Shown here: one piece after another, positions 47,935 through 55,915 of the stretch
Layout of the letters: each line of letters starts with the position of its first letter
Numbering within the stretch: the stretch's first letter is position 1
Assembly: GCF_012223425.1 (NCBI RefSeq)
Contig: NZ_CP038799.1
Location: forward strand, 124,001-188,000
Source: Mycolicibacterium frederiksbergense
GTDB taxonomy: Bacteria; Actinomycetota; Actinomycetes; Mycobacteriales; Mycobacteriaceae
Length of the DNA: 64,000 nucleotides
Reading direction: 5' to 3'
Position numbers and translations under genes: made by a program
The notes under the pieces: model-generated
What the model was told of the DNA's origin: nothing
Seen by the model: the letters and a program-made list of their open reading frames with translations, nothing else
The model's database searches: none

Positions 47935-48558
47935 ATGGCACGCAGGCGCGGGTGGGGCGGTAACCCACCCGAGACCGATGAAGAGGCCACCCAGCGCATC
48001 ATCACGGCCGCCGTCGACCTGATCAGCGCCACCGGATCGGCCGTATCCCTGGCCGAGGTCGCCAACTCGCTGGGCATCATCCGCCAGACCGTCTACCGCT
48101 ACTTCCCCACCTCCGACGCCCTGATGCGCGCGGTGGCCATGGGTTCGGTCGATGCTTTCCTGGACCGTCTGGCCGACAGCGTGCGCGGTCTCCATGACCC
48201 CGCCGACGCGCTCACCCAGGGCACCCTGTTCACCCTCGACGAGGTCAGCCGGACCCCACACCTGGGCATCCTGCTCTCAGAGTCCTACCCGCACAACCAC
48301 AGTGAGGACCTCACCTCCGAAGAGGCGCGCGCCATCGGGATGCGCATGGTCGACCGCTTCGATGTCGACTGGGCCGCGCACGGCTATGACGACGCCAGCC
48401 TGCAGGAGCTGGTGGAGTTCACACTGCGGATCATGCTGTCCTTCTTCGTCGCCCCCAACGACACCCACCGGTCGCCGGCGGAGCTGCGAAAATTCCTGCG
48501 GCGCTGGCTCGGTGGCGCGGTGGCCGCCCAACGGCTGGAACAACCCTCCGGCAGCTGA
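47935..48558 (+). CDS. TetR-family regulator
   Basis: A 207-residue regulator. The helix-turn-helix is SVSLAEVANSLGIIRQTVYRYF-like within residues 37-62, and the C-terminal half is a ligand domain. ATG at 47935 has GAGGAAG 9 nt upstream; ATG 47929 or a leaderless GTG at 47899 is also possible, since TATGAT ends about 9 nt before it. It is divergent from the metal-hydrolase operon and probably controls it through the palindrome in between. Confidence 0.88.
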   Translation: MARRRGWGGNPPETDEEATQRIITAAVDLISATGSAVSLAEVANSLGIIRQTVYRYFPTSDALMRAVAMGSVDAFLDRLADSVRGLHDPADALTQGTLFTLDEVSRTPHLGILLSESYPHNHSEDLTSEEARAIGMRMVDRFDVDWAAHGYDDASLQELVEFTLRIMLSFFVAPNDTHRSPAELRKFLRRWLGGAVAAQRLEQPSGS

Positions 48559-48569
48559 GCCGCTTGCCT

Positions 48570-48575
48570 TATGGT
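48570..48575 (+). promoter_or_regulatory. -10 box of a leaderless promoter for the kinase gene
   Basis: TATGGT is followed by exactly 6 nt and then the GTG at 48582. There is no Shine-Dalgarno. The spacing supports both the start codon and a leaderless transcript. Confidence 0.6.
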
Positions 48576-48581
48576 TAGCGC

Positions 48582-50186
48582 GTGGAAGGGACGCCGTTCG
48601 GCCGATACCGCCTGGTGAAGGTGCTGGGCCGGGGCGGTATGGGCGAAGTCTGGCAGGCCTACGACACCGCGATGAACCGCGTGGTGGCGTTGAAGGTGCT
48701 GCCCGCGAACCTCGCCGACGACGACACCTACCAACGCCGTTTCCGCCGCGAAGCACAAATGGCCGCCGGCCTCGACGAACCCCATATCGTCCCGATCCAC
48801 GACTTCGGCGAGATCGACGGACGCCTCTACGTCACGATGCGGTTGATCGACGGCAAGACCGTGCACGAACTGCTCGGGACCGGCCCACTGCCACCCCAGC
48901 GGGCCGTCGGCATCACCGAGCAGATCGCCGCCGCCCTGCACGCCGCGCACCGCGTCGGGCTGGTGCACCGCGACGTGAAACCGTCGAACATCCTGGTGAC
49001 CGACGAGGACTTCGCCTATCTCATCGATTTCGGGATCGCCCGCGCCGCCGGGGCCACCAAACTGACCAGCACCGGTTCCACCATCGGCACGCTGGCCTAT
49101 ATGGCGCCCGAGCGGCTGTCCACCGACACCTCCGACGCACGCGCCGACGTCTACGCCCTCACCTGCGTGCTGCACGAGTGTCTGACCGGATCGCAGCCCT
49201 TCCCCGGCGACAGCGTGGAACGCCAGATCGCCGGCCACCTCACGCTGCCTCCGCCGCGGCCATCGGCCCTGCAGCCCGGGGTGCCCACCCAGCTCGATCG
49301 GGTCATCGCCACCGGCATGGCCAAGAATCCCGAGCATCGGTATGCCAGCACCCGGGATCTGGCGACCGCCGCCCGTGCCGCCACGGCCCCGCCGGTCGCC
49401 CACGCCCATCAGCCCACCGCGACTTCCTGGCCGACACCCGTTCCTTATCCCCCTTCGGGTAACACGGCGGCCCCGCAGCAACAGCACTGGCCGTCCGCGC
49501 CCGGCCCGCACTGGCAGCAGCCGATGCCGCCCAGCCGGCCGTGGTGGCGCGGCCCGGCGGTCCTCATACCGATCGGCCTGCTCGGGGTCGCCGGTGTCGT
49601 CGCCGTCGCCATCACCCTCGTCGTGACCGGCCGCTCCGAGAGCACCACCGGCCAGCAAGTCGCCACCCAGCGAACCTCTTCGGTCCTGCCTACGAGTTCA
49701 TCTGCGCCGCAGACGAATTCGACCGCAGCGCCCTCCACTCAGGTCGGCATCCCAGCCCAGCTGCAGTCCGCCGAGGGGCTGGCCGCGCTGTTGCAGTCGC
49801 TGCGCGACAAGTTCGGTGACACCATCGGTTACCAGTTGGCGGTCTACCCCACGCACGCGGTGATCGAGCGCGCGGACCCGGCCAACTCACACGTAGCGCA
49901 CAGCTACATCCACCGAGGCGACGGTTGGCAGGAGTGGGGTTCGCCGTCGAGCACGAGTTCGTTCGACCACCTTGCAGACCTCGGCGGCTTCGACGCTCCC
50001 GCCGTGACTGAAACGCTGGCAGATGCTCCGCAGACCCTGGGCGCGCCACCAGACTCCGGGACCTACCTGCTCGTGGAGGGCGCCGAGGGCGGCGGCCTGG
50101 AACTGGCCATCTACTCCACCGCCCCGGGAACCGGTTTCATGCAGGTGAATCCGGACGGCAGCATCAAACAGGTGTTCCCCCCGTGA
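48582..50186 (+). CDS. Membrane Ser/Thr protein kinase (PknE/PknF/PknJ type)
   Basis: A 534-residue receptor-like kinase. The glycine loop GRGGMG (16-21), Lys38, HRDVKPSN with catalytic Asp131, DFG (149-151) and the activation loop (TSTGSTIGT) are all intact. A Pro/Gln-rich juxtamembrane region precedes one helix at about 325-347. The outer domain (about 395-534) has no recognised fold. GTG at 48582 is leaderless. Its stop overlaps the start of a TetR gene as GTGA, so kinase and regulator are made together. Confidence 0.95.
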   Translation: MEGTPFGRYRLVKVLGRGGMGEVWQAYDTAMNRVVALKVLPANLADDDTYQRRFRREAQMAAGLDEPHIVPIHDFGEIDGRLYVTMRLIDGKTVHELLGTGPLPPQRAVGITEQIAAALHAAHRVGLVHRDVKPSNILVTDEDFAYLIDFGIARAAGATKLTSTGSTIGTLAYMAPERLSTDTSDARADVYALTCVLHECLTGSQPFPGDSVERQIAGHLTLPPPRPSALQPGVPTQLDRVIATGMAKNPEHRYASTRDLATAARAATAPPVAHAHQPTATSWPTPVPYPPSGNTAAPQQQHWPSAPGPHWQQPMPPSRPWWRGPAVLIPIGLLGVAGVVAVAITLVVTGRSESTTGQQVATQRTSSVLPTSSSAPQTNSTAAPSTQVGIPAQLQSAEGLAALLQSLRDKFGDTIGYQLAVYPTHAVIERADPANSHVAHSYIHRGDGWQEWGSPSSTSSFDHLADLGGFDAPAVTETLADAPQTLGAPPDSGTYLLVEGAEGGGLELAIYSTAPGTGFMQVNPDGSIKQVFPP

Positions 50187-50842
50187 CCGCCACCGGCCAA
50201 CCCCGCCGCATGCTGCGCAAGGACGCCGAACGAAATCGGCAGCGCGTGCTCGAAGCCGCGCGGGAGCTGTTCGCCCAACGAGGGTTGGAAGCCACCCTCA
50301 ACGACGTGGCCCACCATGCCGATGTCGGGGTCGGCACGGTGTACCGGCGCTTCGCCACCAAGCAGGAGTTGCTCGACGCGATCTTCGAAAGCGCCATCGA
50401 CCAGATCGTGACGCTCGCGGAATCCGCTCTGGATCACGAGAACTCGTGGGACGGCTTCGTCTGGTTCGTCGAGCAGCTCTGCGAGCTGACCGCGACCGAT
50501 CGTGGCCTGCGCGAGATGGTCTACAGCACGGCCTATGGCGGCTACCCGGTCGAATGCGCCCGTCTGCGCCTGGTTCCCCCGATCTCCAAACTCTTCGAAC
50601 GCGCCCGAACCGACGGATATCTGCGTATCGACGCCCACCACACGGATATGCCGATCCTCGGCATGCTGGCCGGCACCGTGAGTGAATGGGCCGGCCACGT
50701 GGAACCCGAGCTCTGGCGCCGGTACGTCGCACTGCTCCTCGACGGTCTGCGTCACCGCGACGGTCAGAGCCGGCTGCCCGTGGACGCGCTCGACGACGAT
50801 CAGATGAACACCGCGATGCACGGCTGGCAGCCGGCAGGCTGA
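50183..50842 (+). CDS. TetR-family regulator coupled to the kinase
   Basis: A 219-residue regulator with the helix-turn-helix ATLNDVAHHADVGVGTVYRRFATKQELL at about 36-63. GTG at 50183 overlaps the kinase stop as GTGA, so translation is coupled. Mycobacterial Ser/Thr kinases often phosphorylate the product of a neighbouring gene, making this a possible substrate. It converges on the serine-hydrolase gene with a 3-bp gap. The target genes are unknown. Confidence 0.88.
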   Translation: MTATGQPRRMLRKDAERNRQRVLEAARELFAQRGLEATLNDVAHHADVGVGTVYRRFATKQELLDAIFESAIDQIVTLAESALDHENSWDGFVWFVEQLCELTATDRGLREMVYSTAYGGYPVECARLRLVPPISKLFERARTDGYLRIDAHHTDMPILGMLAGTVSEWAGHVEPELWRRYVALLLDGLRHRDGQSRLPVDALDDDQMNTAMHGWQPAG

Positions 50843-50845
50843 AAC

Positions 50846-51661
50846 TCAGGGCCTCAGCAGAATTCGGGCCAACTCGGTGGTCGTCTCGACACCGTCCTCG
50901 TATCCGCCGGCGCCGCCGAGACCGTTCATCACGGCCAATGTGTAGCGCTGCCCCGGGCCCGCGAAGCCGACGGAATTGACCACCCAGCCGCCTTGCTCCT
51001 GCGACCAACCGTTCTTGTTGCCGGGACTCATCGCCGCACCGGCACCCCACACACCCCACTGCTGCGAGTCGTCCACCCGCTGCATCTCGGCGACCACCGC
51101 TGCCGCGTTGGCCGGCGTGAGGCCGGTGAGCACATAGTTCATCAGCGCGTCGAAATCGTCGGCGGTGCCCTTCTGGAAGCCCCAGTACGGATAGACGTCG
51201 CCGAACCCTGGTTGGGGCCGCACGCTTTTCATCCCGTAGCGCGCGAAGTTCGTGTTGAACACATTCGTCGTCCCGCCGTAGCGTGACCACAGCGAGTCCG
51301 CGGCCGCATTGTCGGAACGGCGCAGCATCGCGGCCATCTGTTCCCGGTCGGTGGCGGTGAGACGGAGCACGCCGGCCTGTTCGCGACTGAGCAGGTCAGC
51401 CACCATCGCCAGCTTGATCGTCGACGCGGTCCAGATCGGCGTCCCCGCTGCGGCACTGCGATAGCGCGCGCCGGTGACACGATCGCGCAGCACGAACCCG
51501 ACCGTCCCCGGCCGGGTGGCGACGTACTTTTCGGCGACCGTAATGCGCTGTTGCAGCACGCATTGCGGGTCCGAGGCGGCGCATTCCGCCGAGGCCACCG
51601 GTGCCACGGTCAGGCTCGCGGACAGCATCCAGACCGCCACCAGGGTCCGCGCGCGTGTCAC
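50846..51661 (-). CDS. Secreted serine hydrolase of the class A beta-lactamase fold
   Basis: A 271-residue exported protein: signal peptide 1-25 (cut after ASA), SxxK motif S80-T-I-K83, SDN motif 116-118. The usual KTG triad position reads KNGW, so it is probably not a classical beta-lactamase but a related serine hydrolase or D,D-peptidase-like enzyme. Two N-terminal cysteines could pair. GTG at 51661 overlaps the upstream DsbA-like stop as GTGA. The neighbours (DsbA-like, L,D-transpeptidase, BlaI/BlaR1-like) point to cell-wall stress. Confidence 0.85.
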   Translation of the reverse strand: MTRARTLVAVWMLSASLTVAPVASAECAASDPQCVLQQRITVAEKYVATRPGTVGFVLRDRVTGARYRSAAAGTPIWTASTIKLAMVADLLSREQAGVLRLTATDREQMAAMLRRSDNAAADSLWSRYGGTTNVFNTNFARYGMKSVRPQPGFGDVYPYWGFQKGTADDFDALMNYVLTGLTPANAAAVVAEMQRVDDSQQWGVWGAGAAMSPGNKNGWSQEQGGWVVNSVGFAGPGQRYTLAVMNGLGGAGGYEDGVETTTELARILLRP

Positions 51662-52317
51662 CGCAGCGCGCTGTCGAGGGCGTTTCGCAGGTCCTCGGCG
51701 CGCTGGACGACGATCTGCTCACCGTCGACGAAAAACGTGGGGGTGCCCATCACACCCAGCATTTCGCCGTCACGCTGGTCGACCCGGATGCGCTCCAGTG
51801 TGGCCGGGTCATCGTAGGCGGCATCGAAGGCCGTCATATCGAGGTTCAGATCGGCGGCGAAGCCGCGGAATACGTCGTCGGCGGGGATGCGCCGCTCGCC
51901 CCATTCAGGCTGTGTGTCGAACATCTTTTTGTACATCGCTTCGAGTTGACCCTGCTGTGCCGCGGCTTCGACGGCGCGCGCGGCGCGTTCGCCGTTGAAG
52001 TGGCCGGCCAACGGGAAGTACCGCAGCACGAACTCGACGCGGTCACCGTAGTCACTGCGCAGTTGCTCGACGATGGGATAGGCGGCCCGGCAGCCCTCGC
52101 ATTCGAAGTCGAGGAATTCGACGAACGTCACCGTCGCGCCCTGCGGATCGTTCAGGCGGTGGCTGCTGTCGCGTACCACCTGCACCGCGCCGGTGTCGAC
52201 GGTCTCGGCGGTGCGGTCACCCCCGCCCCGGGTGGCCAGCAGCACGACACCTACCGCCAGGATCGCCAGCACGGCGAAGGCGGTCACCCAGGCGCGGCCG
52301 GCGCGGGTCTTCAGCAC
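51658..52317 (-). CDS. DsbA-like membrane-anchored thioredoxin-fold protein
   Basis: A 219-residue protein with an anchor at about 10-28, active site CEGC (C73, C76) and a cis-proline loop GTPTFFVDGE. GTG at 52317 has GGGAAGGGA upstream. It is the first gene of a two-gene unit with the serine hydrolase and lies divergent from the L,D-transpeptidase. The CEGC dipeptide differs from the CPHC of the DsbA at 42175-42915, suggesting a different redox potential or client. One client may be its coupled neighbour. Confidence 0.88.
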   Translation of the reverse strand: MLKTRAGRAWVTAFAVLAILAVGVVLLATRGGGDRTAETVDTGAVQVVRDSSHRLNDPQGATVTFVEFLDFECEGCRAAYPIVEQLRSDYGDRVEFVLRYFPLAGHFNGERAARAVEAAAQQGQLEAMYKKMFDTQPEWGERRIPADDVFRGFAADLNLDMTAFDAAYDDPATLERIRVDQRDGEMLGVMGTPTFFVDGEQIVVQRAEDLRNALDSALR

Positions 52318-52372
52318 GGCGTCCCTTCCCCGATGCACGGCTCGCGCCGCCCCGCACGGGCGTTGACGTGCA

Positions 52373-52393
52373 TCTACGTAGTTACTACGTAGA
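52373..52393. promoter_or_regulatory. Perfect 21-bp palindrome, candidate BlaI operator
   Basis: Arms TCTACGTAGT (52373-52382) and ACTACGTAGA (52384-52393) around one central T. It lies between the divergent DsbA-like and L,D-transpeptidase genes and would overlap promoter elements of both (a TAGAAT lies at 52390-52395). TAC...GTA cores are typical of BlaI/MecI operators, and a BlaI-type gene is encoded at 54560-54937. Only one copy was seen in the window. Confidence 0.7.
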
Positions 52394-52427
52394 ATGCTAG
52401 CGCAACGGCACTTCGACAGATGGCGGG

Positions 52428-53636
52428 ATGACTGGGATGAGGCGGGAGACATCGGCAACGGCGATACTGGCCCTGCTGACCGTCGTGGCGGTCGCCTTGG
52501 GGTTGAGTGCCTGCACCACAGCACCCACAGCGCCGCAGGCACAGACGGTGATCGACAAGGGCACGCCGTACGGGGACCTGTTGGTACCGAAACTCCAGGC
52601 GTCGGTCACCGACGGCGATATCGGCGTGTCGGTCGAACAACCGGTGACCGTGAGTGTCGAGGCCGGTGTGCTCGGTGAGGTGACACTGGTCAATGCCCAG
52701 GGCCGGGTCGTCGAGGGCGAACTGAGCGCCGACGGAGTCTCCTGGCGATCCGCCGAACCGCTGGGCTACAACAAGGAATACACGCTCGATGCCGACGCCT
52801 ATGGCCTGGGCGGGGTGACCCACACCAGCGCGACTTTCGAGACGCACTCCCCGGAGAACCTGACCATGCCCTACCTCATGCCCGACGACGGCGCGGTGGT
52901 CGGTGTGGGCCAGCCCATTTCGGTGACTTTCGACGAGGTCGTCCCGAACCGGGTGGCCGCACAACGTGCCATCTCCGTCACCACCACCCCGGCGGTCGAG
53001 GGTGCGTTCTACTGGCTCAGCGGCCGCGAGGTCCGCTGGCGCCCCGCACAGTACTGGAAGCCCGGCACCACGGTGGAGGTGCAGGTGAAGACCTACGGTG
53101 TGGATCTGGGCGACGGCCTGTTCGGCCAGGATGACGCCACCTCCCGATTCACCATCGGCGATGAGGTCATCGCCACCGCCGATGACGCCACCAAGACGCT
53201 GACCGTGCGCGTCAACGGCGAGGTGGCCAAGACCATGCCGATCTCGATGGGCAAGAATTCCTCCCCCACCGACAACGGCACCTATATCGTCGCCGAACGC
53301 CTCGCGGACATGGTGATGGATTCCTCGACCTACGGCGTGCCGGTGAATTCGCCCGACGGGTACCGCACCGAGGTCAAGTGGGCGACCCGGATGTCCTACA
53401 GTGGGATCTTCGTCCACGCCGCTCCGTGGTCGGTGGGCAGTCAGGGCCGGGCGAACGTCAGCCACGGCTGCCTCAATGCCAGTACCGAGAACGCGAAGTG
53501 GTTCTACGACAACACCAAACGCGGAGATATCGTCGAGGTGGTGAACACCGTCGGGCCGACGCTGCCGGGTACCGACGGTCTCGGTGACTGGAACATCCCG
53601 TGGGAGCAATGGAAGGCGGGCAACGCCGCCGCCTGA
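52428..53636 (+). CDS. ldtB: L,D-transpeptidase, LdtB/LdtMt2-like lipoprotein
   Basis: A 402-residue exported enzyme that makes 3-3 cross-links in peptidoglycan. The lipobox LSAC puts the lipidated Cys at 29. Two Ig-like domains precede the YkuD catalytic domain, with [12 protein letters not shown] and the catalytic HGCLN (Cys348). The C-terminal tail ([17 protein letters not shown]) closely matches the LdtMt2 type. ATG at 52428 (or 52437). It is the single plus-strand gene controlled by the promoter region with the palindrome. Confidence 0.94.
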   Translation: MTGMRRETSATAILALLTVVAVALGLSACTTAPTAPQAQTVIDKGTPYGDLLVPKLQASVTDGDIGVSVEQPVTVSVEAGVLGEVTLVNAQGRVVEGELSADGVSWRSAEPLGYNKEYTLDADAYGLGGVTHTSATFETHSPENLTMPYLMPDDGAVVGVGQPISVTFDEVVPNRVAAQRAISVTTTPAVEGAFYWLSGREVRWRPAQYWKPGTTVEVQVKTYGVDLGDGLFGQDDATSRFTIGDEVIATADDATKTLTVRVNGEVAKTMPISMGKNSSPTDNGTYIVAERLADMVMDSSTYGVPVNSPDGYRTEVKWATRMSYSGIFVHAAPWSVGSQGRANVSHGCLNASTENAKWFYDNTKRGDIVEVVNTVGPTLPGTDGLGDWNIPWEQWKAGNAAA

Positions 53637-53648
53637 TCCGCCTGATCC

Positions 53649-54563
53649 TCAGTGATGACAGATCAGGTTGATGACCAGCGGTGCGCCGGCCATCGCGGCG
53701 ATGGTCGCCCACGCCAGCAGTCGGTGACGCTGCAGACTCCCGCGGCCGGCCGGCACGAGTAACCGATTGGCACGCACCGCGATCGCGCTGGCGCCGACCG
53801 CCAGGCCCGCCGGCTGCACCGGCCCGGCCAGCTCGAGCATTCCCGCGACCAGCGCCCGACTGCCGTGCCGCCGGGCGGCGGTGTCATCGGCGCACATCTC
53901 CAGCAGCTCGCCCACCGCCGCGGCACCCCGCGGAAAGAGCGGCAGGCGCGGCAGATGCGCGGCCAGCGCCCGCAGGACCATCAGCACCTGGTGATGACGG
54001 CCGGCGATGTGCGCGTCCTCATGAGCGAGCACCGCGTTCAACTGCGGGTCGGTCAGCCGGTGTACCGCAGCGGTGGTCACCACGATGGCGTTCGGACGGC
54101 CGACCACGCAGTACGCGGCGGGCCGTTCGGCGTTGAGCAGAAAGACGCCCGGACGGTCGGTGGGCAGGCCCACGAGCCTGGCGGCGTGCGCATGGTGATG
54201 GCTGCGCGAGCGCAGGCCGAGCACCGAACGACCCACCTTGAGTCCCACGATCCCCGACAGGATGACGCCACCGGCGATCACGATCAGCAGACCCGGCAGG
54301 CCGGGGGTGGCGACCTGTTCGGGAATGCCGAGCAGCTCCAGGCAGACCACGAACACCGGTGAATCCGGAAGCCCGCGAATACCGTTGACCACGACAAGGG
54401 ATATCGCGACCGCCCAGGACACCAGCGCGCCGACGATCGCCGTCAGCCACGCCGTCACACCCAGTTGCGGGTTCAGCCCGCCGCGGGTAAGCCGGGACAG
54501 CAGCGGCGGCGCCAGCCAGGTCACCAGCGCCCCGTAGGCCAGCAGGCAGATCGCCGCGGTCAT
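53649..54563 (-). CDS. M56-family membrane metalloprotease (BlaR1-like)
   Basis: A 304-residue membrane protein with four to five helices and the zinc motif HEDAH (HExxH) near residue 182, followed by a downstream acidic CADD motif. In BlaR1/MecR1 systems this protease senses wall stress and inactivates the BlaI repressor. The C-terminal penicillin-binding sensor of staphylococcal BlaR1 is missing, as in mycobacterial BlaR. ATG at 54563 overlaps the blaI stop as ATGA. Confidence 0.88.
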   Translation of the reverse strand: MTAAICLLAYGALVTWLAPPLLSRLTRGGLNPQLGVTAWLTAIVGALVSWAVAISLVVVNGIRGLPDSPVFVVCLELLGIPEQVATPGLPGLLIVIAGGVILSGIVGLKVGRSVLGLRSRSHHHAHAARLVGLPTDRPGVFLLNAERPAAYCVVGRPNAIVVTTAAVHRLTDPQLNAVLAHEDAHIAGRHHQVLMVLRALAAHLPRLPLFPRGAAAVGELLEMCADDTAARRHGSRALVAGMLELAGPVQPAGLAVGASAIAVRANRLLVPAGRGSLQRHRLLAWATIAAMAGAPLVINLICHH

Positions 54564-54937
54564 CGACGGCGCTTCTGGGTGCCGGACGACCGCAGTGCCG
54601 CCTTCAGTTGCGCGGATTCGTCGGCCGACATCTGTTCGACGAAGAACGCGAGTACCGCCTCGGGCTTGCCACCGGCCTCGAACGCCGCGCGCATCATGTT
54701 GGCCGAGCGCTCCTCACGGGTCATGGTGGGCCAGTAGCGGAAGGCCTTGCCCTCGCGCTCGCGGCGCACCCAGCCCTTGCGATGCAGATTGTCGAGCGTG
54801 GACAGCACCGTGGTGTAAGCGATCCGGCGGGCGTCGGTCAGCTCCTCGAACACCTCACGCACGGTGACACCGTCCGCACGGCCCCACACCCGATCCATCA
54901 CGGTGGCTTCGAGGTCACCGAACCCTCGCTGCTGCAT
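54560..54937 (-). CDS. blaI: BlaI/MecI/CopY-family repressor
   Basis: A 125-residue winged-helix repressor. FGDLEATVMDRVWG, TVREVFEEL, AYTTVLSTLDNLHRKGWVRRER and a C-terminal dimerisation helix match the family. ATG at 54937 has GGGAGG upstream; the longer frame from 54994 is not supported. It is translationally coupled to the M56 protease. The palindrome at 52373-52393 is the likely operator. A second BlaI locus (Rv1846c-like) is known in M. tuberculosis at another position; whether this is an extra copy is untested. Confidence 0.9.
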   Translation of the reverse strand: MQQRGFGDLEATVMDRVWGRADGVTVREVFEELTDARRIAYTTVLSTLDNLHRKGWVRREREGKAFRYWPTMTREERSANMMRAAFEAGGKPEAVLAFFVEQMSADESAQLKAALRSSGTQKRRR

Positions 54938-55047
54938 ACTCGCCTCCCGCCGGGGCCTCGTGCCGGTTTGCGCGGCGCCGGCCTGAGTACCCAATCTAGC
55001 GCGAAATCGGTTCGCATATTCGGCACCGGTTTGCTACGCCGGTGGCC

Positions 55048-55053
55048 TAACCT
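55048..55053 (+). promoter_or_regulatory. -10 box of the leaderless GH26 operon promoter
   Basis: TAACCT is followed by 7 nt and the ATG at 55061. This spacing supports the chosen start and a leaderless mRNA that drives all five coupled genes downstream. Confidence 0.55.
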
Positions 55054-55060
55054 CCAGAAG

Positions 55061-55915
55061 ATGGGGAACTGGGAACACCAGATGCAGTTCGGTGTGACCA
55101 CGTCCGGGGGCCCATGCGCCACCGAGCAGATCGACGCCGTCACTACCCTGATCGACAGAGTCCCTCAATATCTGCTCTGGTACCAGGATTTCGCGTCCGC
55201 ACCGCCGAGCAGAGAGCTCGATGCCGTCGCGAGGCTGGGCGCCCACCCCGTCATCACGTGGGAACCGTGGACGGGTGCCGACCGCGGGACCGACACGATG
55301 TGCCGATTGATTGCCGGCGCCTTGGACGAATATGTGCACGAATGGATCAGCGCGCTGCGAGATTGGCAACGGCCGGTTTATTTGCGATTCGCGCACGAGT
55401 TCAACGGTGACTGGTATCCCTGGAGCCCCGCCGGCGGCACTGCACCCGACGCTTATCTGTCGGCGTGGCGTCACGTGCACGACATCTGCACCGACACCGG
55501 CGCGACGAACGTACAGTGGATGTGGTGCGCGGATGCGGGCACGCCACACCAAAACCCGCTCGCTGCTTGGTATCCCGGCGATGAATTCGTCGACTACTTC
55601 GGGGTGGACGGCTACAACTGGGGCACAACTCGGCCCGGCACCATATGGCGGGAGGCCGCGGATATCCTCGCTGACGCATTAGCGCAGACGGTGATCCTGG
55701 CCGCGGGCCGACCCGTACTGATCGCGGAGGTCGGCTGCGCCGAATCCGGTGGCAGCAAACCGAACTGGATCCTCTCCTTCGTCGACTACGTGCGCCACCA
55801 TCCTGACGTGGCGGGTTTGATCTGGTTCGACCATGACAAGGAAACCGACTGGCGGATCGGCAGCACACCGCAGTCGGCGGCCGCGATGCGCAGTGCGTTG
55901 AGGGGGCGACGATGA
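55061..55915 (+). CDS. Glycoside hydrolase family 26-like protein
   Basis: A 284-residue TIM-barrel hydrolase. YLRFAHEFNGDWYPW carries the acid/base Glu113 with the HE motif, and LIAEVGCAES carries the nucleophile Glu223; both fit GH26 mannanases and beta-glucanases. No signal peptide is present, so it would act inside the cell or be released by another route. ATG at 55061 is leaderless. Its stop overlaps the phosphatase start as ATGA. The neighbouring polysaccharide synthase suggests it trims or edits that polymer. Confidence 0.87.
   Translation: MGNWEHQMQFGVTTSGGPCATEQIDAVTTLIDRVPQYLLWYQDFASAPPSRELDAVARLGAHPVITWEPWTGADRGTDTMCRLIAGALDEYVHEWISALRDWQRPVYLRFAHEFNGDWYPWSPAGGTAPDAYLSAWRHVHDICTDTGATNVQWMWCADAGTPHQNPLAAWYPGDEFVDYFGVDGYNWGTTRPGTIWREAADILADALAQTVILAAGRPVLIAEVGCAESGGSKPNWILSFVDYVRHHPDVAGLIWFDHDKETDWRIGSTPQSAAAMRSALRGRR

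Noticed and set aside
50846..51661. Calling this gene a true class A beta-lactamase
   Set aside because: The KTG triad is replaced by KNGW, so drug hydrolysis is not supported by motifs.
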